64,000 bases of DNA, taken from positions 248,001 through 312,000 of the forward strand of contig NZ_JBNPXC010000002.1 of assembly GCF_050433505.1 (NCBI RefSeq). The letters are read 5' to 3'. Source of the DNA: Methanobacterium_D oryzae. Lineage in GTDB: Archaea; Methanobacteriota; Methanobacteria; Methanobacteriales; Methanobacteriaceae. This document shows positions 9,447 to 17,794 of the stretch, piece after piece. The notes under the pieces are model-generated. The model ran no database searches and was not told the origin of the DNA. It saw only the letters and a program-made list of their open reading frames with translations. Position numbers and translations under genes: made by a program. The first letter of the stretch is position 1; every line of letters begins with the position of its first letter.

Positions 9447-9827
9447 ATGCACGAACTTTCAATGGCTGATGCAATAGTAAAAACAGCAGTTGATGTAGCA
9501 GAAAAAAATGAAGCTCAACAAATCACTGAAGTTACAATAGAAATTGGAGAATTAACCTTACTCAATCCAGAACAGCTTAAATTCATGATAGACGTTTTGA
9601 GCGAAAATACGCTCCTTGAAGGCGCTGAAATTAAAATAGAATTAATTCCAATTGAATTAGTATGTGAATCATGCAATTATGAAGGACAAAGGGGTCAAGA
9701 TGAATTAGATCATTACGTCCCTATCGTGAAATGTCCAAAATGTGGCGAAGGTGCTATTAAAATAATTAAAGGCAGAGAATGCAATGTTAAAACCATCAAA
9801 ATAGAAAAGGAGGATGAAGATGCATAA
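9447..9827 (+). CDS. hypA: Hydrogenase nickel insertion protein HypA
   Basis: Nickel metallochaperone that works with HypB to load Ni into NiFe hydrogenases. The ATG at 9447 gives the invariant N-terminus Met-His-Glu-Leu-Ser, in which His2 binds nickel; a GTG nine bases upstream would bury it, so it is rejected. A GAGGTG lies six bases before the ATG. The protein has 126 residues. The zinc site is CESC (73-76) plus CPKC (96-99), typical of HypA. The stop codon overlaps the hypB start by 8 bases, so the two are translationally coupled, as the HypA-HypB complex would suggest. Confidence 0.95.
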   Translation: MHELSMADAIVKTAVDVAEKNEAQQITEVTIEIGELTLLNPEQLKFMIDVLSENTLLEGAEIKIELIPIELVCESCNYEGQRGQDELDHYVPIVKCPKCGEGAIKIIKGRECNVKTIKIEKEDEDA

Positions 9828-10476
9828 AATAGCTGAAATAGAAGTACAGCATGATATAATGGTTGCAAATAAAAAACTTGCAAAAAGAAATCAGAGAATA
9901 TTTGATAAAGCAAATGTATTTGCAATCGATGTTTTAGGAGCAATAGGCTCTGGAAAAACTTCACTTATAGAAACTCTCATAGACAAAATGGATTACAAAA
10001 TAGGAGTCATAGCGGGTGATGTAATCAGTAAATTTGACGCAGGAAGAATTGAAAACCATAATGTACCTGTAGTGGGATTGAATACTGGAAAAGAATGCCA
10101 TTTAGATGCTCATTTAGTAGAACATGCTCTCCATGATCTTCCTATGGATGATATCGAGCTTCTTTTTATAGAAAATGTTGGAAATCTCATTTGTCCAGTG
10201 GATTTTGACCTTGGATCTCATATAAGAATGGTTGTAATCAGTGTAAGTGAAGGAGATGACACAGTAGAAAAACATCCGCTGATATTTAAGGATGCAGATA
10301 TTGTAGTCATTAATAAAGTGGATATTGCCGAGGCAGTCGGTGCAGATGAAAATAAAATGGTAAATGATGTTTTAGAACTTAATCCTGGCGTGGTAGTCAT
10401 TAAGAGCAGTCTAAAAACAGGTGAAGGCCTGGATGAGATTATAGAAAATATTCAAAAATTTATGAAAGAGATGTAA
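9820..10476 (+). CDS. hypB: Hydrogenase maturation GTPase HypB
   Basis: GTPase that drives nickel transfer during NiFe-hydrogenase maturation. Of two close in-frame ATGs, 9820 lies 6 nt after a GGAGG, while 9814 is only 1 nt from it, so 9820 is chosen, giving 218 residues. The P-loop is GAIGSGKTS (about 40-48). The metal site between subunits is TGKECHLD (Cys93-His94), and NKVD provides guanine specificity. The N-terminal His-rich store seen in some bacteria is absent, as is normal in archaea. It forms an operon with hypA and ends in a short hairpin. Confidence 0.95.
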   Translation: MHKIAEIEVQHDIMVANKKLAKRNQRIFDKANVFAIDVLGAIGSGKTSLIETLIDKMDYKIGVIAGDVISKFDAGRIENHNVPVVGLNTGKECHLDAHLVEHALHDLPMDDIELLFIENVGNLICPVDFDLGSHIRMVVISVSEGDDTVEKHPLIFKDADIVVINKVDIAEAVGADENKMVNDVLELNPGVVVIKSSLKTGEGLDEIIENIQKFMKEM

Positions 10477-10487
10477 AATCATTTTAC
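10473..10487 (+). terminator. Small hairpin over the hypB stop codon
   Basis: GTAAAATCATTTTAC, 7-bp arms around a single base, overlapping the hypB stop codon and followed by a T-rich tract. This is a weak terminator candidate only. Confidence 0.3.
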
Positions 10488-10526
10488 ACTTCTTTAATTA
10501 TTTTTAGATAAATAGATGGTGATGTG

Positions 10527-11561
10527 TTGAAAGTTTGGATTGATTTAGTAAATGCACCTCATGTAAGGTTCTTTAAAAGCGTAATTGACTATTTGAAGAA
10601 TGAAGGAGGAGAAGTACTAATAACTACCCGTAAATTTGGAGACATACATAAACTTCTTGATCTTTTTGAGATAGATTATACATCTGTTGGAAAACACGGA
10701 GTTACATTATCACAGAAACTTGAAGAAAGTACAAAGAGAGCTTATGAACTTTCAAAATTAATTGCAAAAGAAAAACCAGATGTTGCAGTATCAAAGCATT
10801 CAATTGAACTTCCAAGAGTATCATTTGGACTTGGAATACCAAGCGTTTATGTTCTCGACAATGAACATGCATTTGCTGCAAATAAACTTACATTACCACT
10901 TTGTGATAAAATAATAATTCCTGAAGCGATAGATACGTGGAATGTCCTTAAAACAGGTGCTGATCCAAATAGTTTAATTAGATATAATGGAACATCCGAA
11001 TTAACACATCTTAAGGATTTTAAATATAATGAAAATATTTTTGAAGACCTCGATTTAAATTTAAATAAAGAAAAAACTATTTTAATGAGACCAGAGCCAG
11101 CTCTTGCTTCTTATTTAAATACAGATTGTAGAAAATCTGTCTTATCTCCAATTGTCGAAGCATTAGAAGAATATGCAAATATACTTGTAATTCCAAGATT
11201 TAAAGAGCAGCAACAAATATTTGAAGATGATCCAGATGTTATTTTAATAAAACCACCCGTAGATACATTTAGTTTGATGAAGAAATGTGATTTGGTTATT
11301 GGGGCAGGAGGCACTATGAACAGGGAGGCTTCACTATTAGGAACTCCTGTTATTTCATGCTATCCAGGTAAACTACTGGCCGTGGATAAATATTATGTTG
11401 ATCAGGGACTAATGAAGAGATCTACAGATGTAGATGAAATTATTGAAATTTCTTTGAATTTATTAAAGGATCATGGGGATAGAAAAGAAATAGAAACTGA
11501 TGATCTTTTTGATCTGATAATTAAGAATATTTACCAATCAATCTTCTCAAAGGTTGATTAA
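10527..11561 (+). CDS. DUF354 family protein (GT-B-fold glycosyltransferase-like)
   Basis: 344-residue protein of the DUF354 family, common in methanogens. The N-terminus KVWIDLVNAPHVRFF is the family hallmark. The C-terminal half carries GAGGTMNREASLLGTPVIS, which resembles the donor-binding turn of GT-B glycosyltransferases and MurG-like enzymes. The start is TTG at 10527, 4 nt after GGTGA. The GTG at 10524 sits too close to that site. The gene stands alone between hypB and a tRNA on the other strand. No substrate can be assigned. An envelope or polysaccharide role is plausible given the fold and the pseudomurein lifestyle, but this is inference. Confidence 0.7.
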   Translation: MKVWIDLVNAPHVRFFKSVIDYLKNEGGEVLITTRKFGDIHKLLDLFEIDYTSVGKHGVTLSQKLEESTKRAYELSKLIAKEKPDVAVSKHSIELPRVSFGLGIPSVYVLDNEHAFAANKLTLPLCDKIIIPEAIDTWNVLKTGADPNSLIRYNGTSELTHLKDFKYNENIFEDLDLNLNKEKTILMRPEPALASYLNTDCRKSVLSPIVEALEEYANILVIPRFKEQQQIFEDDPDVILIKPPVDTFSLMKKCDLVIGAGGTMNREASLLGTPVISCYPGKLLAVDKYYVDQGLMKRSTDVDEIIEISLNLLKDHGDRKEIETDDLFDLIIKNIYQSIFSKVD

Positions 11562-11594
11562 GAATCTTATAAATTTTTAGAAAAAAGAATTTAG

Positions 11595-11667
<73 letters not shown>

Positions 11668-11768
11668 TTGAAATACTCAATGTTACAAATATATAATTTC
11701 AACATCCGAGTAATTAACAATTTGACATTATTGTATTTAAATCTAATGTATTTATAAAGGGGATAAAG

Positions 11769-12269
11769 ATGGAAGATTTTAAAATAAGAAATGTGGTTGA
11801 AGAAGATTTTGTGGATATAGCGGAATTAGCAGAAGAATGCAGCCCAATGGAAACTGAAAGAAACTCAATTTATCATATATTCACTAAATTTTTTAGGAGT
11901 ACTTCTTTTGTAGCTGAATTACCTTCGGGTGAAATAGCAGGATTTGTTTTGGGTTTTATTTCTCAGGAAAATCTTGAAGAAGCATATATTCATTTGTTAT
12001 GTGTTGATCCTAGAATGAGGGAAAGGAATATTGGAAGAAAGATGGTGGAAGTTTTCATTAATGCTGTAGCTTCAAAAGGTTGTAAAAAGGTTAATTTAAT
12101 CACTAAACCAATTAACTGGAACTCAATATCATTTTATAAAAAATTAGGATTCCTTGAAGATAAGAGTGGAAAAACTATGAATGTTCTAGGTACAACAGCT
12201 ATTAAAAATTATAATGGTATTGGACAGCATATGGTAGTATTTTATAAGTTTATAGGTAATACCTCATAA
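11769..12269 (+). CDS. GNAT family N-acetyltransferase
   Basis: 166-residue acetyl-CoA-dependent acyltransferase. Motif A of the GNAT fold is seen as IHLLCVDPRMRERNIGRKMVE (starts near residue 78, with R-x-x-x-I-G-x-K for the CoA pyrophosphate), followed by NLITKPINWNSISFYKKLGF, the classic motif B. The ATG at 11769 follows GGGGAT. The gene lies alone after tRNA-Ala and does not form an obvious operon. The acceptor (amino acid, antibiotic or protein N-terminus) cannot be told from the sequence. The fold assignment is strong. Confidence 0.85.
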   Translation: MEDFKIRNVVEEDFVDIAELAEECSPMETERNSIYHIFTKFFRSTSFVAELPSGEIAGFVLGFISQENLEEAYIHLLCVDPRMRERNIGRKMVEVFINAVASKGCKKVNLITKPINWNSISFYKKLGFLEDKSGKTMNVLGTTAIKNYNGIGQHMVVFYKFIGNTS

Positions 12270-12431
12270 GGCTTTTAAAGAAGTATGTTCAATAGATATA
12301 AAAGTAAATTAATAATATATAACTTTAAGTTATTGGATTAGATTTCTTATTTAGAATATATTTTTATCAAATTAACGAGTTATTAATCAAAATAATATTA
12401 TATAAGCCGAATTTGGCTTGGAGGAATAAAA

Positions 12432-13508
12432 TTGGCTTTAATTGCTGAAAATCATCTTCAATTTATACTGGAAATTGCAGCTATAATGCATGTTGGCATA
12501 ATGTTTGTACTTAATATTGTACCAATGTCTTTAAGCTTGGTTCTTTTTGTAGCGCTTTTATTAAGCACTGGTTTTGCAGTGTTATTTGGTGCAGATGCTT
12601 TGTTACTATTTTTACCTGTGCAACATTATGAATTTTCGCATTCGTTTGGTCCTATTGCTCTTTTAGTAGCAGTAACTGCATTAGCAGCTTTACCAATGAT
12701 GAAAGAAGTGGGTATTAAAATTACAAATCTCAGAATATTTGTTTATATTCTTCTCATCATTATTACAATCGCAGGAGGCCTTATGCACAGATCCTTCTTA
12801 GTTCTGTGGTTTTTAGGCCTTCTAGCGGGAAGCTTTATTATTTCAAAATCCTTCCGTCAAAAATCTATATTCACATTAAAAAAGATACTTGCAGTGGCAT
12901 TTGTAGTTATTGTAGGTTTTGTTTCACTGGAATATTTATCTCGACTTTTGGATATGCCAGTATTTAGTCCACTTTTAAGAATAACACGACTTGAAGATTA
13001 TTCGGTATCCAGCCTTCAGATGGTTTTAAAAAATACAACATTACTCGGACATATTCCTGGTTCAGACTATTGGGGATCACAATCCCTTGGAGGATCTGAT
13101 GGATATATAACATTACCCATATCAATGGTTTTATTATTTGGTTTACCATTTCCAATATTCTATGGAATTTTAGTTAACCAAAAGGATATGATAGATTACA
13201 TGCTACCTGGAATATTTGGAGTGGCATTTGACTTTGGATATATTTCCTTAATTTTCCTTTTAATATGGTGCATCTTTGTAATCTTTATAGGATTTAAAGT
13301 ACTTTCCATATATCGGAAAAAACGAGAAAATAATGATCGAAAATATCTTGGTAGAGAAGCATTATTAATAGGTTCTCTTGCAGCATTTATTGCTCAAACT
13401 GTTGTAGGATTATTTATAATGAACAGATCAATAAACGGGACTGCACTATTAACATTTATATTGTTAAGTGCTATGATTGTTGGTCATGTAATGATCATGA
13501 GGAAATAA
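12432..13508 (+). CDS. Polytopic membrane protein of unknown function
   Basis: 358 residues with about nine to ten predicted transmembrane helices spread over the whole length, broken by a larger soluble loop at about residues 178-225 (DMPVFSPLLRITRLEDYSV through GGSDGYITLP). The start is TTG at 12432, exactly 7 nt after GGAGG, with no better ATG nearby. It is followed after 33 bases by the DUF1890 gene and then DUF1894, so the three probably form one transcription unit. I do not recognise a transporter signature. The neighbourhood of methanogen-specific DUF genes suggests a methanogen-specific envelope or C1-related function, but this is only contextual. Confidence 0.6.
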   Translation: MALIAENHLQFILEIAAIMHVGIMFVLNIVPMSLSLVLFVALLLSTGFAVLFGADALLLFLPVQHYEFSHSFGPIALLVAVTALAALPMMKEVGIKITNLRIFVYILLIIITIAGGLMHRSFLVLWFLGLLAGSFIISKSFRQKSIFTLKKILAVAFVVIVGFVSLEYLSRLLDMPVFSPLLRITRLEDYSVSSLQMVLKNTTLLGHIPGSDYWGSQSLGGSDGYITLPISMVLLFGLPFPIFYGILVNQKDMIDYMLPGIFGVAFDFGYISLIFLLIWCIFVIFIGFKVLSIYRKKRENNDRKYLGREALLIGSLAAFIAQTVVGLFIMNRSINGTALLTFILLSAMIVGHVMIMRK

Positions 13509-13541
13509 TTTATTTAAAAAGAATGTTTGGAGATAATAAAA

Positions 13542-14015
13542 ATGAAAAAAGCCCTAATATTATTGGGATGCCCTGAATCCCCAGCTCAAACACCTATGGC
13601 TATTTATATAACAAATAAACTCCAGAAAATGGGTTATGAAGTAACAACAGCAAGTACACCTTCTGCAATGAAACTTATAGAAGTAGGAGATCCTGAAGGA
13701 TTATACGTTAAAAACAAGATTGATATTGATTCATGTATGGATAACTTGGATAGTGGCACCTTTGACCTTTTAGTTGGATTTGTTCATAAGGATGCAGCTG
13801 TTTCCTATTTTGTAACATTCAATAGTATACTTAACACAACTTCAATTGCATTAATATTTGAAAAAGACCCTGAAAAGCTTGAGGAATTCGAAAATATTAT
13901 CTCAGAAAGTACAAATGCAGAAATAGTATCTGCAAGAGCTTACCATAATCCAACCCCACTTAGAGTAAAATTTGATAAAACACTTAAAAAAATGGAAGAA
14001 TCAGGTAATCTTTAA
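13542..14015 (+). CDS. DUF1890 family protein
   Basis: 157-residue methanogen-specific protein beginning KKALILLGCPESPAQTPMAIY. It looks like a small Rossmann-type domain: a beta strand, a glycine-cysteine turn, a helix, then YEVTTAST as the second strand. The chosen ATG at 13542 is 9 nt after GGAG; an upstream TTG overlaps that site. It lies between the membrane protein and the DUF1894 gene with short gaps (33 and 15 bases), so the three are likely cotranscribed. Members of this family are found in methanogens without an established function, so none is assigned. Confidence 0.75.
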   Translation: MKKALILLGCPESPAQTPMAIYITNKLQKMGYEVTTASTPSAMKLIEVGDPEGLYVKNKIDIDSCMDNLDSGTFDLLVGFVHKDAAVSYFVTFNSILNTTSIALIFEKDPEKLEEFENIISESTNAEIVSARAYHNPTPLRVKFDKTLKKMEESGNL

Positions 14016-14030
14016 CATTGGAGGGATTTC

Positions 14031-14339
14031 ATGTTTTGTCTTGAAACATATTTACAAGAATCTGATGATTATGACATATTAATATCAAGAGCAGGTTTTA
14101 AAGACTGTGCTAAGGTTATTGAAGAAAATGCACGGGAAATAATCTATGTTAATGCTGGAGAGAAGATATTAGGTGCTAGAATTATTGGAATACCTCCAGT
14201 TCCAGTTGGTGTAAATGAAGAAAAAGGTACGATTCTATTTCCTTACACTAAACCCTGTTATGGGACTGCTGTAGTCGAAATACCTGTTGAAAATGAAGAA
14301 ATAGATAAAGTAAGGGATTTAAACATTAAAGGATGTTGA
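14031..14339 (+). CDS. DUF1894 family protein
   Basis: 102 residues, methanogen-specific. Recognised by the N-terminus MFCLETYLQESDDYDIL and the central GEKILGARIIGIPPVPVG, and by its place directly after a DUF1890 gene. Three cysteines (Cys3, Cys24, and a C-terminal pair region ending KGC) are spread through the chain. ATG at 14031 follows a GGAGG by 7 nt, so translation should be efficient. The role is unknown. The joint occurrence of DUF1890 and DUF1894 suggests that they act together. Confidence 0.75.
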   Translation: MFCLETYLQESDDYDILISRAGFKDCAKVIEENAREIIYVNAGEKILGARIIGIPPVPVGVNEEKGTILFPYTKPCYGTAVVEIPVENEEIDKVRDLNIKGC

Positions 14340-14374
14340 ATTGTCCAGATTTTAAATGAAATTAAGATTTTTAT

Positions 14375-14683
14375 TTATTTCTCATCATCAAGAATGAAAG
14401 AGGCAAAGGTTAATCCTGATCCAAGACGAACCTGTCCAGCCACAGCTGCAGCTTCCAAAAGTTCATCCATTGTTGCGCCAGCTTCTAACGCCTTTTTCTT
14501 GTGAGCTTTCACGCAATGTTCACATTTAACAGCCACTGCACATGCAAGTGCTATTATTGATTTTTCTTTTGAAGATAATGCTCCATCTTTCATTATTTCA
14601 GTGGCTAAATTTTCGAATGCAATGCTTAATTCTTCGCTCACTGCTTCAGTAAATCTGTATGGTCTTGGTTTTTGATCTTCCAT
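14375..14683 (-). CDS. Carboxymuconolactone decarboxylase / AhpD-like protein
   Basis: 102-residue helical protein of the CMD/AhpD family. The redox motif is CEHCVKAHKKKALEAGA (Cys53, Cys56 and the following His), as in AhpD-like alkylhydroperoxidases, which use the CxxC pair and the nearby His to pass electrons or reduce peroxides. ATG at 14683 follows GGAG. It diverges from the flavin-binding gene at 14781 across about 100 bases. An antioxidant role is plausible in this strict anaerobe; some members with CxxC have other roles, so the exact reaction stays open. Confidence 0.85.
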   Translation of the reverse strand: MEDQKPRPYRFTEAVSEELSIAFENLATEIMKDGALSSKEKSIIALACAVAVKCEHCVKAHKKKALEAGATMDELLEAAAVAGQVRLGSGLTFASFILDDEK

Positions 14684-14780
14684 TTATAATTACTCCTTAA
14701 CTTGAATTTTTGCGATAATTTAAATTCAATCAAAATAATATAAATCTAGAGCAATAAATAAGTAAGTGGAGGATTAAATT

Positions 14781-15209
14781 ATGGAATTTGAAGACTGCAT
14801 AAAATTTGCAAATGAAACACCTGTCTGCTACCTTGCAACAGCAGAAGGAGATCAACCAAGAGTAAGAGCGCTTGGATTCTGGTTTGCAGATGAAACTGGG
14901 TTCTATTTCCAGATCGGATCTGTAAAAGAGATGTACGGACAACTACAGAAAAATCCAAAGGTTGAGGCATGTTTCTGGCAGCCAGATGAAACAACAGGAA
15001 CCATGATGAGAGTAGCAGGAGAAATAGAATTTGTAGATGACCCAAAACTCAAAGAAAAAGTTTTAAATGACAGACCATTCCTTAAAGAGTTTGGAATGAC
15101 TGTAGATCATCCAGGACTTATAATTTTCCGAATACCTAAAGGCGAAGCATATTTCTGGACAATGGCAACCAATTTTGAGCCTAAAAAGTTCATAAAATTT
15201 GGGGATTAA
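14781..15209 (+). CDS. Pyridoxamine 5'-phosphate oxidase-like flavin-binding split-barrel protein
   Basis: 142 residues of the FMN-binding split-barrel fold. The pattern FANETPVCYLATAEGDQPRVRALGFW followed by FYFQIGSVKEMYGQLQKNPKVEACFWQ is typical of the small PNPOx-like proteins of archaea and clostridia. Such proteins bind FMN or F420 and are often linked to stress or nitroreductase chemistry; the substrate is not known here. ATG at 14781 follows GGAGG by 8 nt. It heads a same-strand run of four genes (flavin protein, methyltransferase, MBL-fold enzyme, TetR regulator). Confidence 0.85.
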   Translation: MEFEDCIKFANETPVCYLATAEGDQPRVRALGFWFADETGFYFQIGSVKEMYGQLQKNPKVEACFWQPDETTGTMMRVAGEIEFVDDPKLKEKVLNDRPFLKEFGMTVDHPGLIIFRIPKGEAYFWTMATNFEPKKFIKFGD

Positions 15210-15282
15210 ATATTTAAAAACATTATTTTTATTTTACTCTTTTTATATATTATAAAATGTTAACGCCACTTTTGGTGATGAT

Positions 15283-15924
15283 ATGTCGGACGCAAACGTT
15301 AAATTTTGGGCTGCTATGTCCAGTAGATATGATTCATTTATAGATGAAGTCTTAGGGAAAAATATAAGGCCTAAAATACTGGAAAAGTTGAATGAAGAAG
15401 AGAATTTAGGAAGATTAATTGAGTTTGGTTGTGGTACAGGATATTTTACTAAAACATTAGCTAATAAATCAGAAAGCATTATCTCAACTGATATTTCAGA
15501 GGAAATGTTGGAAATTGCAAAGGAAAGATTAAAAGAAATCGAATTCCAAGTTATGGACGTTCAAAATTGTAAATTTGATGATGAAACTTTTGATACAGCA
15601 TTTATGGGATTGGTTCTTCTTTTTGCAGATGATCCTCAAAAAGCTCTTGAAGAGAGCAGCAGAATTCTAAAATCTGGAGGTTCACTTATAATAGCAGATC
15701 CAGATATTTCTTTTCTGGCACCGTATGCAATGTTAAGGTTTAGGTTTAGAGCACTTTTAAAATACCGTAGAATTCCGTCTACAAGTCATGTTCTTAACCA
15801 AAAAGAGATAATTAATATGCTGGATAAAACCGGATTTGAAGTAGCCATCAAGGAAATTATTCAGGATGAATCTAACTCTAACAGTGTTTCGGCAAATTAT
15901 ATTAAAGCAATAAACAAGAAATAA
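15283..15924 (+). CDS. Class I SAM-dependent methyltransferase
   Basis: 213 residues with the class I methyltransferase core: motif I LIEFGCGTGYFTKTLA (about 46-61), the acidic residue at the end of strand 2 (STDISEEML), motif II-III region FQVMDVQNCKFDDETFDTAFMGLVLL, and ILKSGGSLIIADPD. ATG at 15283 lies 4 nt after GGTGA. The next gene starts 16 bases after its stop, so the two are cotranscribed. The methyl acceptor is unknown; small-molecule acceptors such as quinone-like or arsenical compounds are common for this type. Confidence 0.85.
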   Translation: MSDANVKFWAAMSSRYDSFIDEVLGKNIRPKILEKLNEEENLGRLIEFGCGTGYFTKTLANKSESIISTDISEEMLEIAKERLKEIEFQVMDVQNCKFDDETFDTAFMGLVLLFADDPQKALEESSRILKSGGSLIIADPDISFLAPYAMLRFRFRALLKYRRIPSTSHVLNQKEIINMLDKTGFEVAIKEIIQDESNSNSVSANYIKAINKK

Positions 15925-15940
15925 TGAGATTAAAGATAAA

Positions 15941-16783
15941 ATGGAAATAACGATTCTACTTGAAAATAGCAAACTCAAAGGCTCTAATTTAAGTATTGAA
16001 CATGGAATTTCAATGTATATTGAAAAAAATGATTACAATTTACTTTTTGATACTGGAGGCCCTGAAGAAAGTGCAATTAAAAATGCAGCACAATTGGGTA
16101 TTGATCTTTCTAAAATAGATGCTGTAGTTATATCTCATGGACATAGTGACCATACTGGAGGATTAATGAAATTTCTGGAAATTAACAATAAAGCTCTAGT
16201 TTACCTTAAAAAAGAAGCTTTAACTCCACACTATTCTAAACGTCCAGAAGGCATGAAATATATTGGTATGGATAGTGAAATAGCAGAAAAATATTCAGAT
16301 AGACTCAATTTTATCGATGAAACCACTGAAATTGTCAGGGGTATATTTTTAGTGCCTCAAATTAGTAAAAAATTCTCAGTTCCTTCCAGCAATCAGGTTT
16401 TATTCGCTAAAAAGGATGAAAAACTAATTTATGATAATTTTAAACATGAACTATTTTTAATAATTGAAAATAATAAGGATTTGGTTATTTTTTCTGGCTG
16501 TGGACATAGTGGAATCAAGAATATTGTAAATACAGCCCAGAATTTGTTTCCAAATAAGAAAATAGAAGCAGTGATTGGAGGATTCCATCTTCAAGCAGGT
16601 AGTTTTGATTATGCATTAGCAAATGGAGAAGAAATTGAGGATATTGCTAAATGGTTAAAATCAGAAGTTGATGGGAAAATTTATACGGGACATTGCACAG
16701 GAGAGCGTGGAATGAATTTAATGAAGCCCGTTTTAAAGGATAAACTTGAAATGATTTATACTGGAATAAAAATTACTTTTTAA
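15941..16783 (+). CDS. Metallo-beta-lactamase-fold hydrolase (COG1237-like)
   Basis: 280-residue MBL-fold enzyme. The metal motif is VISHGHSDHTGGL (H-x-H-x-D-H, about residues 64-72), with further ligands in SGCGHSGIKN and the C-terminal YTGHCTGERG. This layout is that of the group annotated as dihydropteridine/RFA-P synthase-like MBL proteins (COG1237). True methanopterin synthesis in Methanobacteriales uses other enzymes, including the gene at the right edge of this window, so that function should not be transferred. It follows the methyltransferase by 16 bases and precedes the TetR gene by 49 bases. Confidence 0.8.
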   Translation: MEITILLENSKLKGSNLSIEHGISMYIEKNDYNLLFDTGGPEESAIKNAAQLGIDLSKIDAVVISHGHSDHTGGLMKFLEINNKALVYLKKEALTPHYSKRPEGMKYIGMDSEIAEKYSDRLNFIDETTEIVRGIFLVPQISKKFSVPSSNQVLFAKKDEKLIYDNFKHELFLIIENNKDLVIFSGCGHSGIKNIVNTAQNLFPNKKIEAVIGGFHLQAGSFDYALANGEEIEDIAKWLKSEVDGKIYTGHCTGERGMNLMKPVLKDKLEMIYTGIKITF

Positions 16784-16832
16784 ATTAAATATAAATCTAA
16801 TATGGATTAATTTTATTTATAGGTGAATTAGA

Positions 16833-17621
16833 ATGTCAACTGTAGGAAGGAGGGAACTGGAAAAAGAAAGGCGAAGGAATAATATCTTAAATGCAGCAGA
16901 GAAATTATTTTTCTCTAAAGGTTATGATAACGTTTCATTAAATGAGATAGCTAAAGAAGCTGACTTAGGTAGATCTACAGTTTATCTTTATTTTGAAAAT
17001 AAAGAAGAGTTATTTTTTGCAATTGTCCTTAAGGGTACCCAGATTTTACATAGAATCATCATAAATGAAACTAAGAAAGCTAAAACCAGTCTGGAAAAAC
17101 TTGCTGCATTTAGAAAGGCATATTATGAATTTGCGGATAAATATCCTGATTATCTAAAGGTTTATAATTATTTACTTTCAGGGAGATTCGATTTAGTTAA
17201 TATTGAAGATACAAAGCACAAAATAGAATTTTTTGCTGATAGTAAATTATATTCTGAAATTGAAAAGAATTTAGAAGAGATATATTTGAAAACACTGGAT
17301 CAAGGCAATATTCCTAATTTTCCAATACCTAAATTCACAGTCAGCGAATATTTAAATGAAATTATCCGTCTACGCCAGGAAATGTTAAGTGTTATCTGTA
17401 ATGCATTAGAACTTGGTAAAAAAGAAGGCACAATTAGACCTGATATAAATTCAGTTGAAGCAACAGTTTTATTTACATTAATAGCAAATAGTATTGATAA
17501 TTTACCTCCAGACCTTAGAAGTTTACTTGAAAGCCAGAAAATCAATCATGACAAATTTTTAGCTGATGTTGGAGAATTCATAGGTTATATGGTTAGTAAT
17601 AGGGGATATAATAAAAAATAA
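16833..17621 (+). CDS. TetR/AcrR family transcriptional regulator
   Basis: 262 residues, longer than most TetR proteins. The N-terminal DNA-binding domain shows ILNAAEKLFFSKGYDNVSL, then EIAKEADLGRSTVYLYFENKEELFF, which is the complete TetR helix-turn-helix. The rest is an all-helical ligand domain. ATG at 16833 follows GGTGA by 6 nt. The likely operator is the pair of palindromes at 17742-17771, just downstream in front of the methyltransferase gene, so this protein probably controls that gene. Bacterial-type TetR regulators in methanogens are usually taken to be horizontally acquired. Confidence 0.88.
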   Translation: MSTVGRRELEKERRRNNILNAAEKLFFSKGYDNVSLNEIAKEADLGRSTVYLYFENKEELFFAIVLKGTQILHRIIINETKKAKTSLEKLAAFRKAYYEFADKYPDYLKVYNYLLSGRFDLVNIEDTKHKIEFFADSKLYSEIEKNLEEIYLKTLDQGNIPNFPIPKFTVSEYLNEIIRLRQEMLSVICNALELGKKEGTIRPDINSVEATVLFTLIANSIDNLPPDLRSLLESQKINHDKFLADVGEFIGYMVSNRGYNKK

Positions 17622-17741
17622 ATTTTTCAAGGGTTCCTTAATCATTAATTTCCTTTTTGGATTAGTTTAAATCTTTTAGTTATTGTAATTTATTGATTTT
17701 TAAATTCTAATTGGATTTTTCCAAAACTTTTAAATAATTTG

Positions 17742-17771
17742 TGACAATATGTCATTAATGACGATATGTCA
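17742..17771. promoter_or_regulatory. Candidate TetR operator: two TGAC-N5-GTCA palindromes
   Basis: TGACAATATGTCA (17742-17754) and TGACGATATGTCA (17759-17771) are two near-identical 13-bp palindromes with centres 17 bp apart. The junction GTCATTAATGAC (17751-17762) is also a perfect palindrome. A TATA-like TTTAAATAAT sits at about 17729-17738, so the pair would cover the transcription start of the downstream methyltransferase gene. Seen in sequence; binding by the adjacent TetR protein is inferred. Confidence 0.6.
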
Positions 17772-17794
17772 TAGTTTAAGGGGTGAGAAAAAAT

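Noticed and set aside
15941..16783. Methanopterin-pathway RFA-P synthase annotation for the MBL-fold protein
   Set aside because: The name sometimes attached to this family is not supported; the GHMP-type beta-RFA-P synthase begins at 63848.
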